Counted from the first letter of the stretch, positions 1-8,622 are shown. The stretch is DNA of 64,000 nt from Bradyrhizobium sp. CB2312 (GCF_029714425.1 NZ_CP121668.1:620001-684000); one strand, 5' to 3'. Notes: generated by a model not told the origin, from the sequence alone. Made by a program: numbers and translations.

Positions 1-1
1 C

Positions 2-319
2 GACGTCGGCGTCTTCCTCAAGCGCTGCGCCGCGATGCTGAAGCCGAACGGCCTGATGGTGGTCTCGACCCTGAACCGAAACTGGAAGAGCTTTGCGCTC
101 GCCATCGTCGGCGCCGAATACGTCCTGCGCTGGCTGCCGCGCGGCACCCACGAATGGAACAAGTTCGTCACTCCGGACGAACTGACCAAATACCTCCTCG
201 ACAACCGCCTCGTCATCACCGAGCAGACCGGCGTCGTCTACTCCCCCTTCGCCGACAAATGGTCGCTCTCGTCGGACATGGACGTGAACTACATGGTGGT
301 GGCGGAAGGGATGGTGTGA
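2..319 (+). CDS. ubiG: Ubiquinone biosynthesis O-methyltransferase UbiG, C-terminal part (5' end outside window)
   Basis: UbiG is the SAM-dependent methyltransferase that performs both O-methylations of the ubiquinone pathway. The gene enters from the left edge already open in frame 2, so only about 105 C-terminal residues are seen. They carry the post-motif region typical of UbiG: a LKPNGLMVVSTLNRN strand-turn, then AIVGAEYVLRWLPRGTHEW and a KFVTPDEL stretch, all nearly invariant in UbiG proteins. The SAM-binding glycine loop lies upstream of the window. The frame ends at a TGA at 317-319. The identification is from recognised family sequence; start and total length cannot be judged. Confidence 0.9.
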   Translation, partial: DVGVFLKRCAAMLKPNGLMVVSTLNRNWKSFALAIVGAEYVLRWLPRGTHEWNKFVTPDELTKYLLDNRLVITEQTGVVYSPFADKWSLSSDMDVNYMVVAEGMV

Positions 320-432
320 GGGGGACGAGTAGGGCGCGAGCATCGCTCCTATGACGTGAGCGTGATTGACGTGCCTCGCGGCTAGCGTCAGGCTGGCCGA
401 AGTCTTCAGCCCTCCGCCTGTTTTCACCCCCC

Positions 433-1332
433 ATGCTCACCATCACCAGTCTCTGGATTCCCTTTACCGTCATCGCAGCGCTCGGGCAGGTCGCGCGCAA
501 TGCGATGCAGCGGTCGCTGACCAAGCCGCTGGGGACCTGGGGCGCGACCAACATCCGCTTTTTGTTCGGCTTCCCGTTCTCGCTGCTGTTCTTGGGGTTG
601 GTGCTGGTCGCGACCGGTGATCATCTCGGCATGCCGCCGTCGGCGTTCTGGCCGTGGCTGCTGCTCGGGGCGCTCAGCCAGATCGTCGGCACCGGCTTGA
701 TGCTGCTGGCGATGAATGACCACTCGTTCGTGGTGACCACGGCTTACCTGAAGACCGAGGCGATCCAGACCGCGATCTTCGGCTTCGTCTTCCTCGGCGA
801 TCACCTGACCTGGCCGAAGGTGCTGGCGATCGTGATCGCGACCATCGGCGTCGTCATCACGGCGCTCCGGCCCGGCGGAGAGAAGAGCTTTGCCGAATTG
901 AAGCCGACCATCCTTGGGCTTGTCGCGGCCGCGGCGTTCGCGCTGTCCGCGGTCGGCTTCCGCGGTGCGATCATCAACGTGCCGAACGTCTCCTTCGTCA
1001 CCGCGGCGTCGTTCACGCTGGTGCTGGGCCTGTTCGCGCAGACAGTGATCCTGTCGATTTATCTGCTCTGGCGCGCTCCGAAAGTGCTTCAGGCGATCCT
1101 TGGCCTGTGGAAGCCGTCGTTGTTCGCGGGCTTCATGGGCGCCTTCTCGTCACAGTTCTGGTTTCTGGCGTTTGCGCTGACCGCGGCGGCAAATGTCCGC
1201 ACGCTGGCGCTGATCGAGGTGCTGTTCGCACAAGGCGTCGCCTATTACTCGTTCAAGCAGCCGATCGCGCCGCGCGAGATTTTTGGGATCGTGCTGATCG
1301 TGGCGGGCGTTGCGCTGCTGGTGGGCGTGTAG
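433..1332 (+). CDS. EamA/DMT-superfamily transporter
   Basis: A 299-residue, very hydrophobic protein with about ten membrane segments in two halves, the layout of drug/metabolite (EamA) transporters. Recognisable points are the N-terminal helix with QVARNAMQRSL, the helix following QTAIFGFVFLGDHLTW (a repeated DMT motif), and the second-half copy around IEVLFAQGVAYYSFKQ. The C-terminus is a last helix ending VAGVALLVGV. It probably exports a small metabolite across the inner membrane; the substrate cannot be read from sequence. It starts at the ATG at 433, about 110 nt after the ubiG stop, and is followed by a palindromic repeat. No regulatory site was seen. Confidence 0.85.
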   Translation: MLTITSLWIPFTVIAALGQVARNAMQRSLTKPLGTWGATNIRFLFGFPFSLLFLGLVLVATGDHLGMPPSAFWPWLLLGALSQIVGTGLMLLAMNDHSFVVTTAYLKTEAIQTAIFGFVFLGDHLTWPKVLAIVIATIGVVITALRPGGEKSFAELKPTILGLVAAAAFALSAVGFRGAIINVPNVSFVTAASFTLVLGLFAQTVILSIYLLWRAPKVLQAILGLWKPSLFAGFMGAFSSQFWFLAFALTAAANVRTLALIEVLFAQGVAYYSFKQPIAPREIFGIVLIVAGVALLVGV

Positions 1333-1348
1333 CTGCGCTCTTCAGCCG

Positions 1349-1475
1349 CCGTCATGCCCGGGCTTGTCCCGGGCATCCACGTTCTCGGTGCTGTAGGAAA
1401 GAAAGGCGTGGATGGCCGGGTCATAGGCGAGCGGAAGCGACGCCGTCCTTCGGACGGCTATGCCCGGCCATGACG
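1349..1475. repeat. Intergenic palindromic repeat, family A copy 1
   Basis: The element opens with CCGTCATGCCCGGGCTTG and closes with CGGCCATGACG, so its ends are complementary, with an inner GTCCTTCGGAC hairpin near 1444. The same element in opposite orientation lies at 5051-5174, and a shorter relative at 29263-29348. It sits between convergent genes and has no coding frame. It resembles the dispersed palindromic repeats common in Bradyrhizobium genomes. Confidence 0.8.
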
Positions 1476-1489
1476 AAGAAGCGAGAACC

Positions 1490-1972
1490 TCAATTCCTGT
1501 CTTCCGGCAGCGTCGGCAGCGGCGAGACCTCGATGCCTTCGTCGATCAGCGACTTCGCCTCTTCCGGTGAGGCCTCGCCATAGATCGGGCGGTGCTCCTT
1601 GTCGCCGTAATGCATCGCGCGGGCTTCGTTGGCAAAGCGCTCGCCGACATTGTCGGCGTTTTTGACGATGTGGTCGCGCAGCTCCTTCAGCTTGGCGCGC
1701 AGCTCGCGCTCCTGTGCCATTAGCAGCGAGGTCGGTCCTGACGGCGTAGCCTCGGGCGTGGTCGCCGCCGCAGGCTCCGGCGGCGGCGTTGCACGGCCGC
1801 GGCCCTTCTTGCCGACGATGCGCGGGGCCATGATCGCCTTGTCGACCTTGGCCGAGCCGCAGATCGGGCAGGTCACGAGCTTGCGCTTCACCTGGGAATC
1901 ATAGGCCGAAGAACTCTGGAACCAGCTTTCGAAGTCGTGGCCGCGGTCGCAGTGCAGTGCGTAGCGGATCAT
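1490..1972 (-). CDS. DUF1178 family protein
   Basis: A 160-residue protein beginning MIRYALHCDRGHDFESWF. Cys8 and the pair Cys35/Cys38 (CPIC) look like zinc or metal ligands, as in DUF1178 proteins, whose role is unknown. A central Ala/Pro/Thr-rich linker (about residues 60-80) joins this knob to a C-terminal helical part ending in an acidic tail. Its ATG overlaps the stop of the upstream carbon-nitrogen hydrolase by 4 nt (ATGA), so it is translated as the last gene of the comF-grxC-hydrolase block. This pairing with a Nit-type hydrolase is common in alphaproteobacteria. Confidence 0.85.
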   Translation of the reverse strand: MIRYALHCDRGHDFESWFQSSSAYDSQVKRKLVTCPICGSAKVDKAIMAPRIVGKKGRGRATPPPEPAAATTPEATPSGPTSLLMAQERELRAKLKELRDHIVKNADNVGERFANEARAMHYGDKEHRPIYGEASPEEAKSLIDEGIEVSPLPTLPEDRN

Positions 1973-2847
1973 GCCGATCCCCGCACGAGGTGCAAATGAT
2001 CCGGCCCCGCCTTGGGGTCGGCGACGCCAAAGCGGCGGCCGTGCTGGAGCGAGGGGATCGCGCGGCGGGCGGTCTCGACCTTCGCCGGGTCGATCTTCGC
2101 CATGATGATGCCGGGCTCGACATCGCCCTCGGCGAGAATCTCGCCCCAGGGATCGATGATCAGCGAATGACCATAGGTCTCGCGCTTGTTCTCATGGGTG
2201 CCTGCCTGGGCGGCGGCAAAGATGAAGCAACCGGTCTCGATCGCGCGCGAGCGCAGCAGCACGTGCCAATGAGCTTCCCCGGTCTTGCGGGTGAAGGCCG
2301 ACGGCACCGTGATGAAATAGGCACCGCTCTCGGCCAGCGCCCGGTAGAGCGCGGGGAAGCGCACGTCGTAGCAGATCGTCAATCCGACGCGGCCCCAGGG
2401 CAGGTCGGAGATCACGGCGGTCTCGCCCGGCTGGTAATTGGCGGATTCGCGATAGCTCTCGCCGTCCGGCAGCTCGATGTCGAACATGTGGATCTTGTCG
2501 TAGCTCGCGAGCACGTTGCCTTGGGGCCCGATCAGGAACGAGCGGTTGACCGCTTTCTCCGGCGAGAAGCGCAGCGCCAGCGAGCCGACATGGATGTGAA
2601 TCCCGAGCTCTGCCGCGAGCGCGCGGTAGGCCTTCAGCGAGGTGTCGTTCTCCTCACTCTGGAGATGCTCGAACAGCGCCTTGCGGTTCAGCTGCATCAT
2701 GTTGCTGACTTCGGGCGTCTGCACGTAGTCGGCGCCATTGGCCGCGGCCTGCCGGATCAGCCGGATGGCCTGTTCGAGGCTCGGCCCGGGCATCAGGCCG
2801 GTGCGCATCTGCACCATCGCGGCGGTGAAGGTCCTGTTGTCGCTCAT
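1969..2847 (-). CDS. Carbon-nitrogen hydrolase (Nit1/NitFhit-type amidase)
   Basis: A 292-residue nitrilase-superfamily enzyme. The Glu-Lys-Cys triad is visible as Glu46 (QTPEVSN), Lys118 (YDKIHMFD) and Cys159 (LTICYDVRFP). The KIHMFDIELPDG stretch is typical of the Nit branch, whose characterised members repair deaminated glutathione. That substrate is an inference here, but it fits the glutaredoxin gene directly upstream. The ATG at 2847 was chosen because it overlaps the grxC stop by 4 nt (ATGA) and because homology begins there; the frame stays open further upstream only as shadow of grxC. The 3' end overlaps DUF1178 in the same way. Confidence 0.88.
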   Translation of the reverse strand: MSDNRTFTAAMVQMRTGLMPGPSLEQAIRLIRQAAANGADYVQTPEVSNMMQLNRKALFEHLQSEENDTSLKAYRALAAELGIHIHVGSLALRFSPEKAVNRSFLIGPQGNVLASYDKIHMFDIELPDGESYRESANYQPGETAVISDLPWGRVGLTICYDVRFPALYRALAESGAYFITVPSAFTRKTGEAHWHVLLRSRAIETGCFIFAAAQAGTHENKRETYGHSLIIDPWGEILAEGDVEPGIIMAKIDPAKVETARRAIPSLQHGRRFGVADPKAGPDHLHLVRGSA

Positions 2848-3137
2848 GAGACGGCCTTCACGCTTTCGAGCAGGCCGTCGAGCTTGCCCTCGCGGTCGAG
2901 CGCGTAGAGTTCGTCGCAGCCGCCGACATGGGTTCCGCCGATCCAGATTTGCGGGAAGGTCGAGCCCTCGCCGGCGCGGTCGTACATCTCCTGGCGCCAG
3001 GTCGGGTCCTTGGCGACGTCGAACTCCGCGAAGGTCGCCTTCTTGCGGGTCAGCAGGGACCTCGCGGCGGAACAATAGCCGCAACCCGGCCTCGTGTAGA
3101 TCTCGACAGCAGCGGTCATCTCGTTCAGCGCTTTCAT
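2844..3137 (-). CDS. grxC: Glutaredoxin 3
   Basis: A 97-residue monothiol/dithiol exchange protein of the thioredoxin fold. The redox site is C19-G-Y-C22, a GrxC-type dithiol active site. The cis-proline strand STFPQIWIGG and the glutathione-binding HVGGCDEL follow in the usual places, and the length is normal. The annotated ATG is at 3137; the second Met at residue 7 (MTAAVEIYTRPGCGYC, start 3119) is an equally good start because the fold begins there. It probably reduces mixed glutathione disulfides in the cytosol. It lies 17 nt downstream of comF and overlaps the hydrolase by 4 nt, suggesting one transcript. Confidence 0.93.
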   Translation of the reverse strand: MKALNEMTAAVEIYTRPGCGYCSAARSLLTRKKATFAEFDVAKDPTWRQEMYDRAGEGSTFPQIWIGGTHVGGCDELYALDREGKLDGLLESVKAVS

Positions 3138-3154
3138 GTCATGAATTCATTGAA

Positions 3155-3964
3155 CTATATGGGACGGGGGCCGCTCTCGACAACCCGGGCAAAGACCAGC
3201 ACGTCGACCTGGGCCGCTCTGGCGCGGAGCAGGGCCCGCGCGCAGGCGTCCAGCGTCGCACCCGTGGTCAGGACGTCGTCGATCAGGATGATGCGGCGGC
3301 CCTGAATCTCGGCCCGATGGTCAGGGGATACCTGGAATGCGCCCTGTACGTTGGTGGCGCGCTGGGCCCGCGACAGGCCGATCTGCTGCTCGGTAGCGCG
3401 CACCCGGCGCAGCACCTCAGCCCTGACCTTGACCCCGCTCTGCCGCTCGATGATGTGCGCCAGCGCCCCGGACTGGTTGTAGCGGCGGCGCCAGGCCCGC
3501 CGCCAGTGCAGGGGTACCGGCACCAGAATGTCGGCGCCTGCGAGCAACTCGCCGCCCGCGCGCGCCATCCAGCGGCCCATAGCCGGGGCCAGATCGGTGC
3601 GGTCCTGGTATTTCAGCGCGTGCACCAGCGTGCGCGCGACGTCGTCATAGCGCACGGCGGCTCGCGCGCGCTGGTAAGCCGGCGGGCTCGCGATTGCCTC
3701 CATCGACAGCATCTCGGGTCCGGGATCATAGACGAAGGGAATGCCGAGCCGCGGACAATAGGGCCGCTCGATGAACGACAGCCTCGCCCAGCACGCGGCA
3801 CAGACGCCCTCGCCCTCGACCGGCTCGCGACAGGAGACGCACAGCGTCGGCAATGCGATGTCGAGTGCGAGCCGCGCCGCCCGCGTCAGCACGCTGCAGC
3901 CAGCCGACCATGCGGCCCGCAGCGGCGCAGCGATGGAGCGGACAGGGGCGCTTTCGGCTTCCAT
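3155..3964 (-). CDS. ComF family protein (double zinc ribbon and phosphoribosyltransferase)
   Basis: A 269-residue protein with the ComF layout. An N-terminal zinc ribbon has Cys42/Cys45 and Cys55/Cys58 (LCVSCREP, VCAACW). A type I phosphoribosyltransferase domain follows, with the PRPP loop IILIDDVLTTGAT near residue 220. ComF proteins are needed for DNA uptake in Gram-positives; in alphaproteobacteria the role is unclear and may be recombination or phosphoribosyl transfer. It is first in the block leading to grxC, the hydrolase and DUF1178. The ATG at 3964 begins a basic/hydrophobic N-terminus; a palindromic repeat lies upstream. Confidence 0.88.
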   Translation of the reverse strand: MEAESAPVRSIAAPLRAAWSAGCSVLTRAARLALDIALPTLCVSCREPVEGEGVCAACWARLSFIERPYCPRLGIPFVYDPGPEMLSMEAIASPPAYQRARAAVRYDDVARTLVHALKYQDRTDLAPAMGRWMARAGGELLAGADILVPVPLHWRRAWRRRYNQSGALAHIIERQSGVKVRAEVLRRVRATEQQIGLSRAQRATNVQGAFQVSPDHRAEIQGRRIILIDDVLTTGATLDACARALLRARAAQVDVLVFARVVESGPRPI

Positions 3965-4009
3965 GAGGGGAGGCTAGCGTTCAGCTGGACCGCGCTCAAG
4001 CCACTCTCT

Positions 4010-4149
4010 CGTGCCCCGGACGCAGCGCAGCGCCACTTCGGCGGTGCGCTGCAGAGCCGGGGCCCATCTCACCGCATCATACGATGTTGCCTTCTGGGTC
4101 CCGGCTCTGCGCAGCAGCGCTAAGAGCGCTGCAGCGCGTCCGGGAGACG
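4010..4149. repeat. Intergenic palindromic repeat, family E relative
   Basis: Opens with CGTGCCCCGGACGCAGCGCA and closes with CAGCGCGTCCGGGAGACGA, with a nested near-inverted pair around TCTGGGTCCCGGCTCTGCG. It lies between the divergent comF and methyltransferase genes. It is non-coding in my reading, although it leaves open frames on both strands; this is one reason for starting the methyltransferase downstream of it. Confidence 0.65.
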
Positions 4150-4161
4150 AGAGCGATTGCA

Positions 4162-5040
4162 ATGCCCAGCGTGATCGGCGTAACCAGCGGCATGGCCCAG
4201 ACCCCGCAAACCCCGCCCGCCTTGTTCGATCGCGCCCTGCTGCATGCGCGGCAGCGGCGGGCAGAGGCGCAGGGTGTCGTGCGCTTCCTGCTCGATCGTG
4301 TCGCCGAGGACATGTCCGACCGGCTGGCCGCGGTGATGCGGGAGTTTCATGCGCCGGTCGATCTCTGGACGCCCGGTGAGGGGCTCGCGGGGCTGCGGGC
4401 GCGGCTTCCTTCCATCGCGCGGATCGTGCTCGATGCGGCGGGCGCGGAAAAATTGCCCTTCGCACCCGAGAGTCTCGATCTCGTCGTCTCGGCGCTGGCG
4501 CTGCAATTCGTCAACGACTTGCCGGGCGTGCTGGCGCAAATCCGCCGCGCGCTGAAGCCGGACGGGCTGCTGCTTGCCGCGATGATCGGCGGCGACAGCC
4601 TGACCGAGCTGCGCCAGGCCTTTGCCGCGGCGGAAGCCGAATGCGAGGGCGGGGTGTCGCCGCGCGTGGCGCCGTTCGCGGACTTGCGCGACATCGGCGC
4701 GCTGTTGCAGCGGGCGGGCTTTGCGCTGCCGGTGACCGATGTCGATCGCGTCGTGGTGCGCTATGGCAATGCGTTCGCGCTGATGCAGGACCTGCGCCGC
4801 ATGGGCGCGGCCAACGTGCTGATCGAGCGCCGCCGCGCGCCGAGCCGCCGCGCCACGCTGCTGCGCATGGCCGAAATCTATGCCGAGCGTTTCGCCGATG
4901 CCGACGGCCGCATTCGCGCCACCTTCGACATCATCTGGCTGTCCGGCTGGGCCCCGCATGCGAGCCAGCAGCAACCGCTCAAGCCGGGATCGGCGAAAGC
5001 GAGCCTGGCGGAGGCGGTGAAGAAGGCGGGAGAGACGTAA
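4162..5040 (+). CDS. SAM-dependent methyltransferase-fold protein, NDUFAF5/BioC-like
   Basis: A class I methyltransferase-fold protein of 292 residues from the ATG at 4162; Met at 4192 is an alternative start. Diagnostic stretches are LDLVVSALALQFVNDLPGVL after the acidic strand, then GGDSLTELRQAF and EGGVSPRVAPFADLRDIGALL, which match the bacterial homologues of human NDUFAF5. NDUFAF5 hydroxylates an arginine of the complex I subunit NDUFS7, so a role in NADH dehydrogenase maturation is plausible but inferred. The open frame extends upstream to 4084, but that part is repeat sequence and was excluded. It is a single gene between two repeats. Confidence 0.85.
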   Translation: MPSVIGVTSGMAQTPQTPPALFDRALLHARQRRAEAQGVVRFLLDRVAEDMSDRLAAVMREFHAPVDLWTPGEGLAGLRARLPSIARIVLDAAGAEKLPFAPESLDLVVSALALQFVNDLPGVLAQIRRALKPDGLLLAAMIGGDSLTELRQAFAAAEAECEGGVSPRVAPFADLRDIGALLQRAGFALPVTDVDRVVVRYGNAFALMQDLRRMGAANVLIERRRAPSRRATLLRMAEIYAERFADADGRIRATFDIIWLSGWAPHASQQQPLKPGSAKASLAEAVKKAGET

Positions 5041-5050
5041 GCTCTCTCCT

Positions 5051-5174
5051 CCGTCATGGCCGGGCATAGCCGTCCGAAGGACGGCGTCGCTTCCGCTCGC
5101 CTATGACCCGGCCATCCACGTCTTTCAGCTCGGCACAAAGATCGTGGATGCCCGGGACAAGCCCGGGCATGACG
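5051..5174. repeat. Intergenic palindromic repeat, family A copy 2 (inverted)
   Basis: This is the reverse complement of the 1349-1475 element: it opens CCGTCATGGCCGGGCATAG, contains the same GTCCGAAGGAC hairpin and GCTTCCGCTCGCCTATGACC segment, and closes CCCGGGCATGACG. It separates the convergent methyltransferase and mutT genes. The two copies bracket about 3.6 kb in inverted orientation. Confidence 0.8.
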
Positions 5175-5198
5175 TTGAGAGTGCCGCGCCACTTCAAC

Positions 5199-5609
5199 TC
5201 ACATCAGCAAATCGATCAAATGCGGGATCAGCGGGATGTCCGCGGGGGGCATCGGGTAGTCGCGCAGTCTGTTGGCGCGGACCCAGGCGAGGTTTTGGCC
5301 TTCGCGCGCGGTCACCAGCCCTTCCCAGCGCCGGCAGATGTAGAGCGGCATCAGGAGGTGAAACGTGTCGTAGCCGTAGCTCGCAAACGTCAGCGGCGCC
5401 AGGCACGGCTCGGCGACGGTGATGCCGAGCTCCTCATGGAGCTCGCGGATCAGGCTCTGCTCCGGCCGTTCGCCGGGCTCGAGCTTGCCGCCGGGGAATT
5501 CCCACAGGCCCGCCAGCGCCTTGCCCTCGGGACGCTGTGCGATCAGGACGCGCTTGTCGGCGTCGACCAGCGCACAGGCCACCACTAATGTCAGTTTGAG
5601 ATCGGCCAT
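5199..5609 (-). CDS. mutT: 8-oxo-dGTP diphosphatase (Nudix hydrolase, MutT type)
   Basis: A 136-residue Nudix hydrolase expected to cleanse oxidised GTP/dGTP from the nucleotide pool. The Nudix box is complete: GGKLEPGE followed by RELHEELGI fits GX5EX7REUXEEXGU. Substrate-side features LWEFPGGKLEPGE and YDTFHLLMPLY match MutT. The ATG at 5609 (MADLKLTLVVACALV) is where homology starts; the frame is open upstream by chance. It is transcribed away from the TadG-like gene. An odd 11-codon frame resembling a response-regulator start lies on the other strand across its start codon. Confidence 0.92.
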   Translation of the reverse strand: MADLKLTLVVACALVDADKRVLIAQRPEGKALAGLWEFPGGKLEPGERPEQSLIRELHEELGITVAEPCLAPLTFASYGYDTFHLLMPLYICRRWEGLVTAREGQNLAWVRANRLRDYPMPPADIPLIPHLIDLLM

Positions 5610-5643
5610 GCCAAGAATATTGCTCGTTGAAGATGATCCGTAA
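5608..5643 (+). pseudogene. Possible vestige of a response-regulator N-terminus (11 codons)
   Basis: On the plus strand an ATG at 5608 reads MPRILLVEDDP and then stops at TAA (5641-5643). That peptide is the textbook first strand and acidic pocket of receiver domains. Nothing recognisable as a receiver follows in any frame before the TadG-like gene. It may be the trace of a deleted gene or chance; it overlaps the mutT start codon on the opposite strand. Low confidence. Confidence 0.2.
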
Positions 5644-5748
5644 CGGTTCGTTAACTGCGTCGCGGCCGCATTTCCGGGAACCCCATAAGTCATATTTAAT
5701 CGTCGGTTCCTAGGGTGGGAACTCCTAAAACCACTCTGGACCCGAGCT

Positions 5749-7107
5749 ATGCGCGCTGCGTTTCGCACTCTCTTATGCCATTTCGTCCGCGACCGGCGTG
5801 GCAACATCGCGGTGATCTTCGCGCTGGCCTGCGTTCCCTTGATCACGGTGGTCGGCTGCGCGGTCGATTACTCGCGCGCGACGCAGATCCGGTCCAAGCT
5901 TCAGGCTGCGGCCGATGCGGCCAGCGTCGGCTCGATCGCCAAGGCCTCGCCGGCCTTTGCCGCCGCGGGCACGATGACCTCCGACGGCTCGATTGCGGTG
6001 GGCGTCACCGACGCGCGGAACATCTTCAATGCCAACGTTGCCAATCAGACCGGCTATACGCCGGGCACCGTCACGCCGACCGTGGTCAAGAGCGGCTCGA
6101 CCGTCACCTCGACCGTCACGTTCAGCGCCACCGTCAACACCATGTTCCTCGGTGTGATCGGCAAGACCTCGCTGGCCCTCACCGGCACGTCCACCGCGAC
6201 GGCCACCATGCCGCTCTATGTCGACTTCTACCTCTTGCTGGACAATTCGCCGTCGATGGGCGTGGCAGCAACGCCGACGGACATCACGAATATGCAGGCA
6301 AGGACAGGTGGATGCGCATTCGCGTGTCACGACACCACCAAGGCGGCCGGCACAAGCAACTACGACATTGCCAAAGCAAATGGCATCACGACCCGAATCG
6401 ACGTGGTGCGCCAGGCAAGCGCGAACTTGATGGACACAGCCAGGAACACGCAGACTTACACGAACCAGTTCAGAATGGCGATCTACGATTTCGGCGGTGC
6501 GTCAGCCACGATCGGATTGAGAAATCTGTTTTCGCTCTCGTCGAGTCTGACATCCGCCAAGACCGCGGCGGGAAGCATCGACCTGATGGCGGTGGCCGGT
6601 CAGAATGACGCGTATACTGCCGACAAGGATACGCCCTTCACCACCATTTTTCCTGCGATCAATAACGAAATCGCCTCGCCGGGACCCGGCACATCCGCCT
6701 CACCGCTGAAATATCTGTTCCTTGTATCGGATGGCGTCGCCGACGAGACCAACTCGGGCAAGACGATGTGTAGCGTCTCATCCGCTGCGTATCCACTTTA
6801 CACCCCAACAAACCGCTGTCAGTCGCCGATCAATCCGGCGCTCTGCAAGACGCTCAAGGACCGGGGTATCAAGATCGCGGTGCTGTACACAACATATCAA
6901 CCCCCGACCGACAATTGGTACAGCACATGGATCGCCCCCTTCAACGCCGGGACGTGGGGGCCGTCTCCGAACAGCAAGATCGCGCAGAACATGCAGGCCT
7001 GTGCCTCGCCGGGGCTGTATTTCGAGGTGAGCCCGACGCAAGGCATCTCGGACGCGATGAACGCGCTGTTCAAGAAGGCCGTCGCCGACGCGCGGATCTC
7101 GGGGTGA
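5749..7107 (+). CDS. TadE/TadG-like pilus assembly protein with VWA-like domain
   Basis: A 452-residue secreted protein. Residues 1-40 are a basic stretch (VRDRRGNIAVIFALA) leading into one membrane helix, the signature of TadE/TadG pseudopilins, followed by a typical ATQIRSKLQAAADAASVG segment. A von Willebrand-like domain begins near residue 160, with the MIDAS motif DNSPS at 165-169. Several cysteines in the second half may form disulfides. TadG proteins act with Flp/Tad pili in adhesion. No other tad gene is nearby, so this is an orphan copy. The region 5610-5748 upstream holds no other gene. Confidence 0.82.
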   Translation: MRAAFRTLLCHFVRDRRGNIAVIFALACVPLITVVGCAVDYSRATQIRSKLQAAADAASVGSIAKASPAFAAAGTMTSDGSIAVGVTDARNIFNANVANQTGYTPGTVTPTVVKSGSTVTSTVTFSATVNTMFLGVIGKTSLALTGTSTATATMPLYVDFYLLLDNSPSMGVAATPTDITNMQARTGGCAFACHDTTKAAGTSNYDIAKANGITTRIDVVRQASANLMDTARNTQTYTNQFRMAIYDFGGASATIGLRNLFSLSSSLTSAKTAAGSIDLMAVAGQNDAYTADKDTPFTTIFPAINNEIASPGPGTSASPLKYLFLVSDGVADETNSGKTMCSVSSAAYPLYTPTNRCQSPINPALCKTLKDRGIKIAVLYTTYQPPTDNWYSTWIAPFNAGTWGPSPNSKIAQNMQACASPGLYFEVSPTQGISDAMNALFKKAVADARISG

Positions 7108-7115
7108 GACTTGTT

Positions 7116-7258
7116 CACCTCTCCCCGCTTGCGGGGAGAGGTCGGAATTCGCGCGTAGCGCTGATTCCGGGTGAGGGGGTACAGGTGCCTCGCCGATCTC
7201 ACGTGTGGAGAGAGGCCCCTCACCCCAACCCTCTCCTCGTAAGAACGGGGAGAGGCAG
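7116..7258. repeat. Intergenic palindromic repeat, family B copy 1
   Basis: Outer arms are CACCTCTCCCCGCTTGCGGG and the facing GAACGGGGAGAGG, with an inner pair GAGGGGGTACAGG / CCCCTCACCCC. A second full copy lies at 42317-42480 and a mini copy (only the first stem) at 18697-18720. It separates the convergent TadG-like and argJ genes and may act as a bidirectional transcription end, though no T-run is present. Confidence 0.8.
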
Positions 7259-7263
7259 AAGAC

Positions 7264-8505
7264 TCAAGACCTGTAATCCCCGTTGATCGCCACATATTCC
7301 TTCGTGAGATCGCAGGTCATGACGCGGTCGCGGCCCTTGCCGAGGCCGAGCGAGACCTTGATCGCGATCTCCGGCGCCTTCATCGCTTCCGACACCTGGG
7401 CTTCGTCATAGTCGGGGTCGCGCGCGCCGCTCTTGGCGACGCGGATACCGTTGAAGGAGATCGAGAGCTTGTCGCGGTCGGCGGGCTCGCCGGCCTTGCC
7501 GACCGCCATCACCACGCGGCCCCAATTGGCGTCCTCGCCGGCGATCGCGGTCTTGACCAGCGGCGAGTTGGCGATCGACATCGCGATCTTGCGCGCGGAG
7601 GCCTTGGTCTTGGCGCCTTCGACGGTGATCTCGACCAGCTTGCGCGCGCCTTCGCCGTCACGGGCCACCTGCTCGGAGAGATTGGCGAGGATCTGGTTGA
7701 ACGCCCTCACGAAGGCCTTCAGGCGCGGATCGCTGGCGCGGCTGATCTTGGGCGCACCGTGCGCGGCAGCAGCGCCCGTCGCGAACGCCAGCAGCGTGTC
7801 GGAGGTCGAGGTGTCGCCGTCGATCGTCACGGCGTTGAACGTGTCCTCGACGCCGGCCTTGAGCAGGGCCTGGAGCGCGGCCGGCGCGATCGGCGCGTCG
7901 GTGAAAATGAAGGACAGCATCGTCGCCATGTCGGGGGCGATCATGCCGGCGCCCTTGGCTATGCCGTTGATGGTGACCTTGGCCTTGCCGAGCTTGACCG
8001 TCGCGGTCGCGACCTTGGGGAAGGTGTCGGTGGTCATGATCGCCTTGGCCGCGGCGAGATAGTCGCCGGGCTCGGCGGCCTGGGCGAGGCGACCCAGCAC
8101 GCCGTCGAATTTGTTCGCGTCCAGCGGCTCGCCGATCACACCGGTCGAGGCCAGGAAGATTTCACCCTCGCTGCACCCGACCGCCTTGGCCGCGATCTTC
8201 GCGGTCAGCGCGGTGGAGGCGCGGCCGGTCTTGCCGGTGAAGGCGTTGGCATTGCCGGAGTTGACGACCAGCGCGCGGGCCTTGCCGCCCTTCAGCTTGG
8301 CGCGGCACCATTCCACCGGCGCCGACGGGCACTTCGACTTGGTGAAGACGCCCGCGACCGCGGTGCCCTTGTCCATCACCGCCAGCAGCACGTCGGTGCG
8401 GTTCTTGTAGCGGATGCCGGCCTCGGCCGTCGCGAGACGGACCCCCGCGATCATGGGCATGTCGGGAACGTTCTTCGGGGCGAGCGGGGAGACGGCTGAG
8501 GACAT
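7264..8505 (-). CDS. argJ: Bifunctional ornithine acetyltransferase / glutamate N-acetyltransferase
   Basis: ArgJ transfers acetyl groups from N-acetylornithine to glutamate in the cyclic arginine pathway; members with bifunctional activity also use acetyl-CoA. The 413-residue protein has the autocleavage site with Thr195 in [14 protein letters not shown], whose Thr becomes the N-terminal nucleophile of the beta chain. It also has the conserved [12 protein letters not shown] and [12 protein letters not shown] motifs. Length is normal. It follows the PPIase gene on the same strand after about 117 nt containing a GC-rich hairpin. Confidence 0.95.
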   Translation of the reverse strand: MSSAVSPLAPKNVPDMPMIAGVRLATAEAGIRYKNRTDVLLAVMDKGTAVAGVFTKSKCPSAPVEWCRAKLKGGKARALVVNSGNANAFTGKTGRASTALTAKIAAKAVGCSEGEIFLASTGVIGEPLDANKFDGVLGRLAQAAEPGDYLAAAKAIMTTDTFPKVATATVKLGKAKVTINGIAKGAGMIAPDMATMLSFIFTDAPIAPAALQALLKAGVEDTFNAVTIDGDTSTSDTLLAFATGAAAAHGAPKISRASDPRLKAFVRAFNQILANLSEQVARDGEGARKLVEITVEGAKTKASARKIAMSIANSPLVKTAIAGEDANWGRVVMAVGKAGEPADRDKLSISFNGIRVAKSGARDPDYDEAQVSEAMKAPEIAIKVSLGLGKGRDRVMTCDLTKEYVAINGDYRS

Positions 8506-8538
8506 CGGGGGGCGCCTTGGTGGGGTCTGGACATGCAG

Positions 8539-8561
8539 ATGGCCGGGGGATGCCCGGCCAT
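8539..8561. other. GC-rich hairpin between the PPIase and argJ genes
   Basis: ATGGCCGGG and CCCGGCCAT form a perfect 9-bp stem with a 5-nt loop. No U-run follows on either strand, so it is not a classic intrinsic terminator. It could attenuate read-through from the PPIase gene into argJ. Confidence 0.4.
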
Positions 8562-8622
8562 TGCGACGTTAGATACTATTGGCGTCCGTGAAGTGACAGC
8601 GAATTCTTACTTCTTAGCGGCC

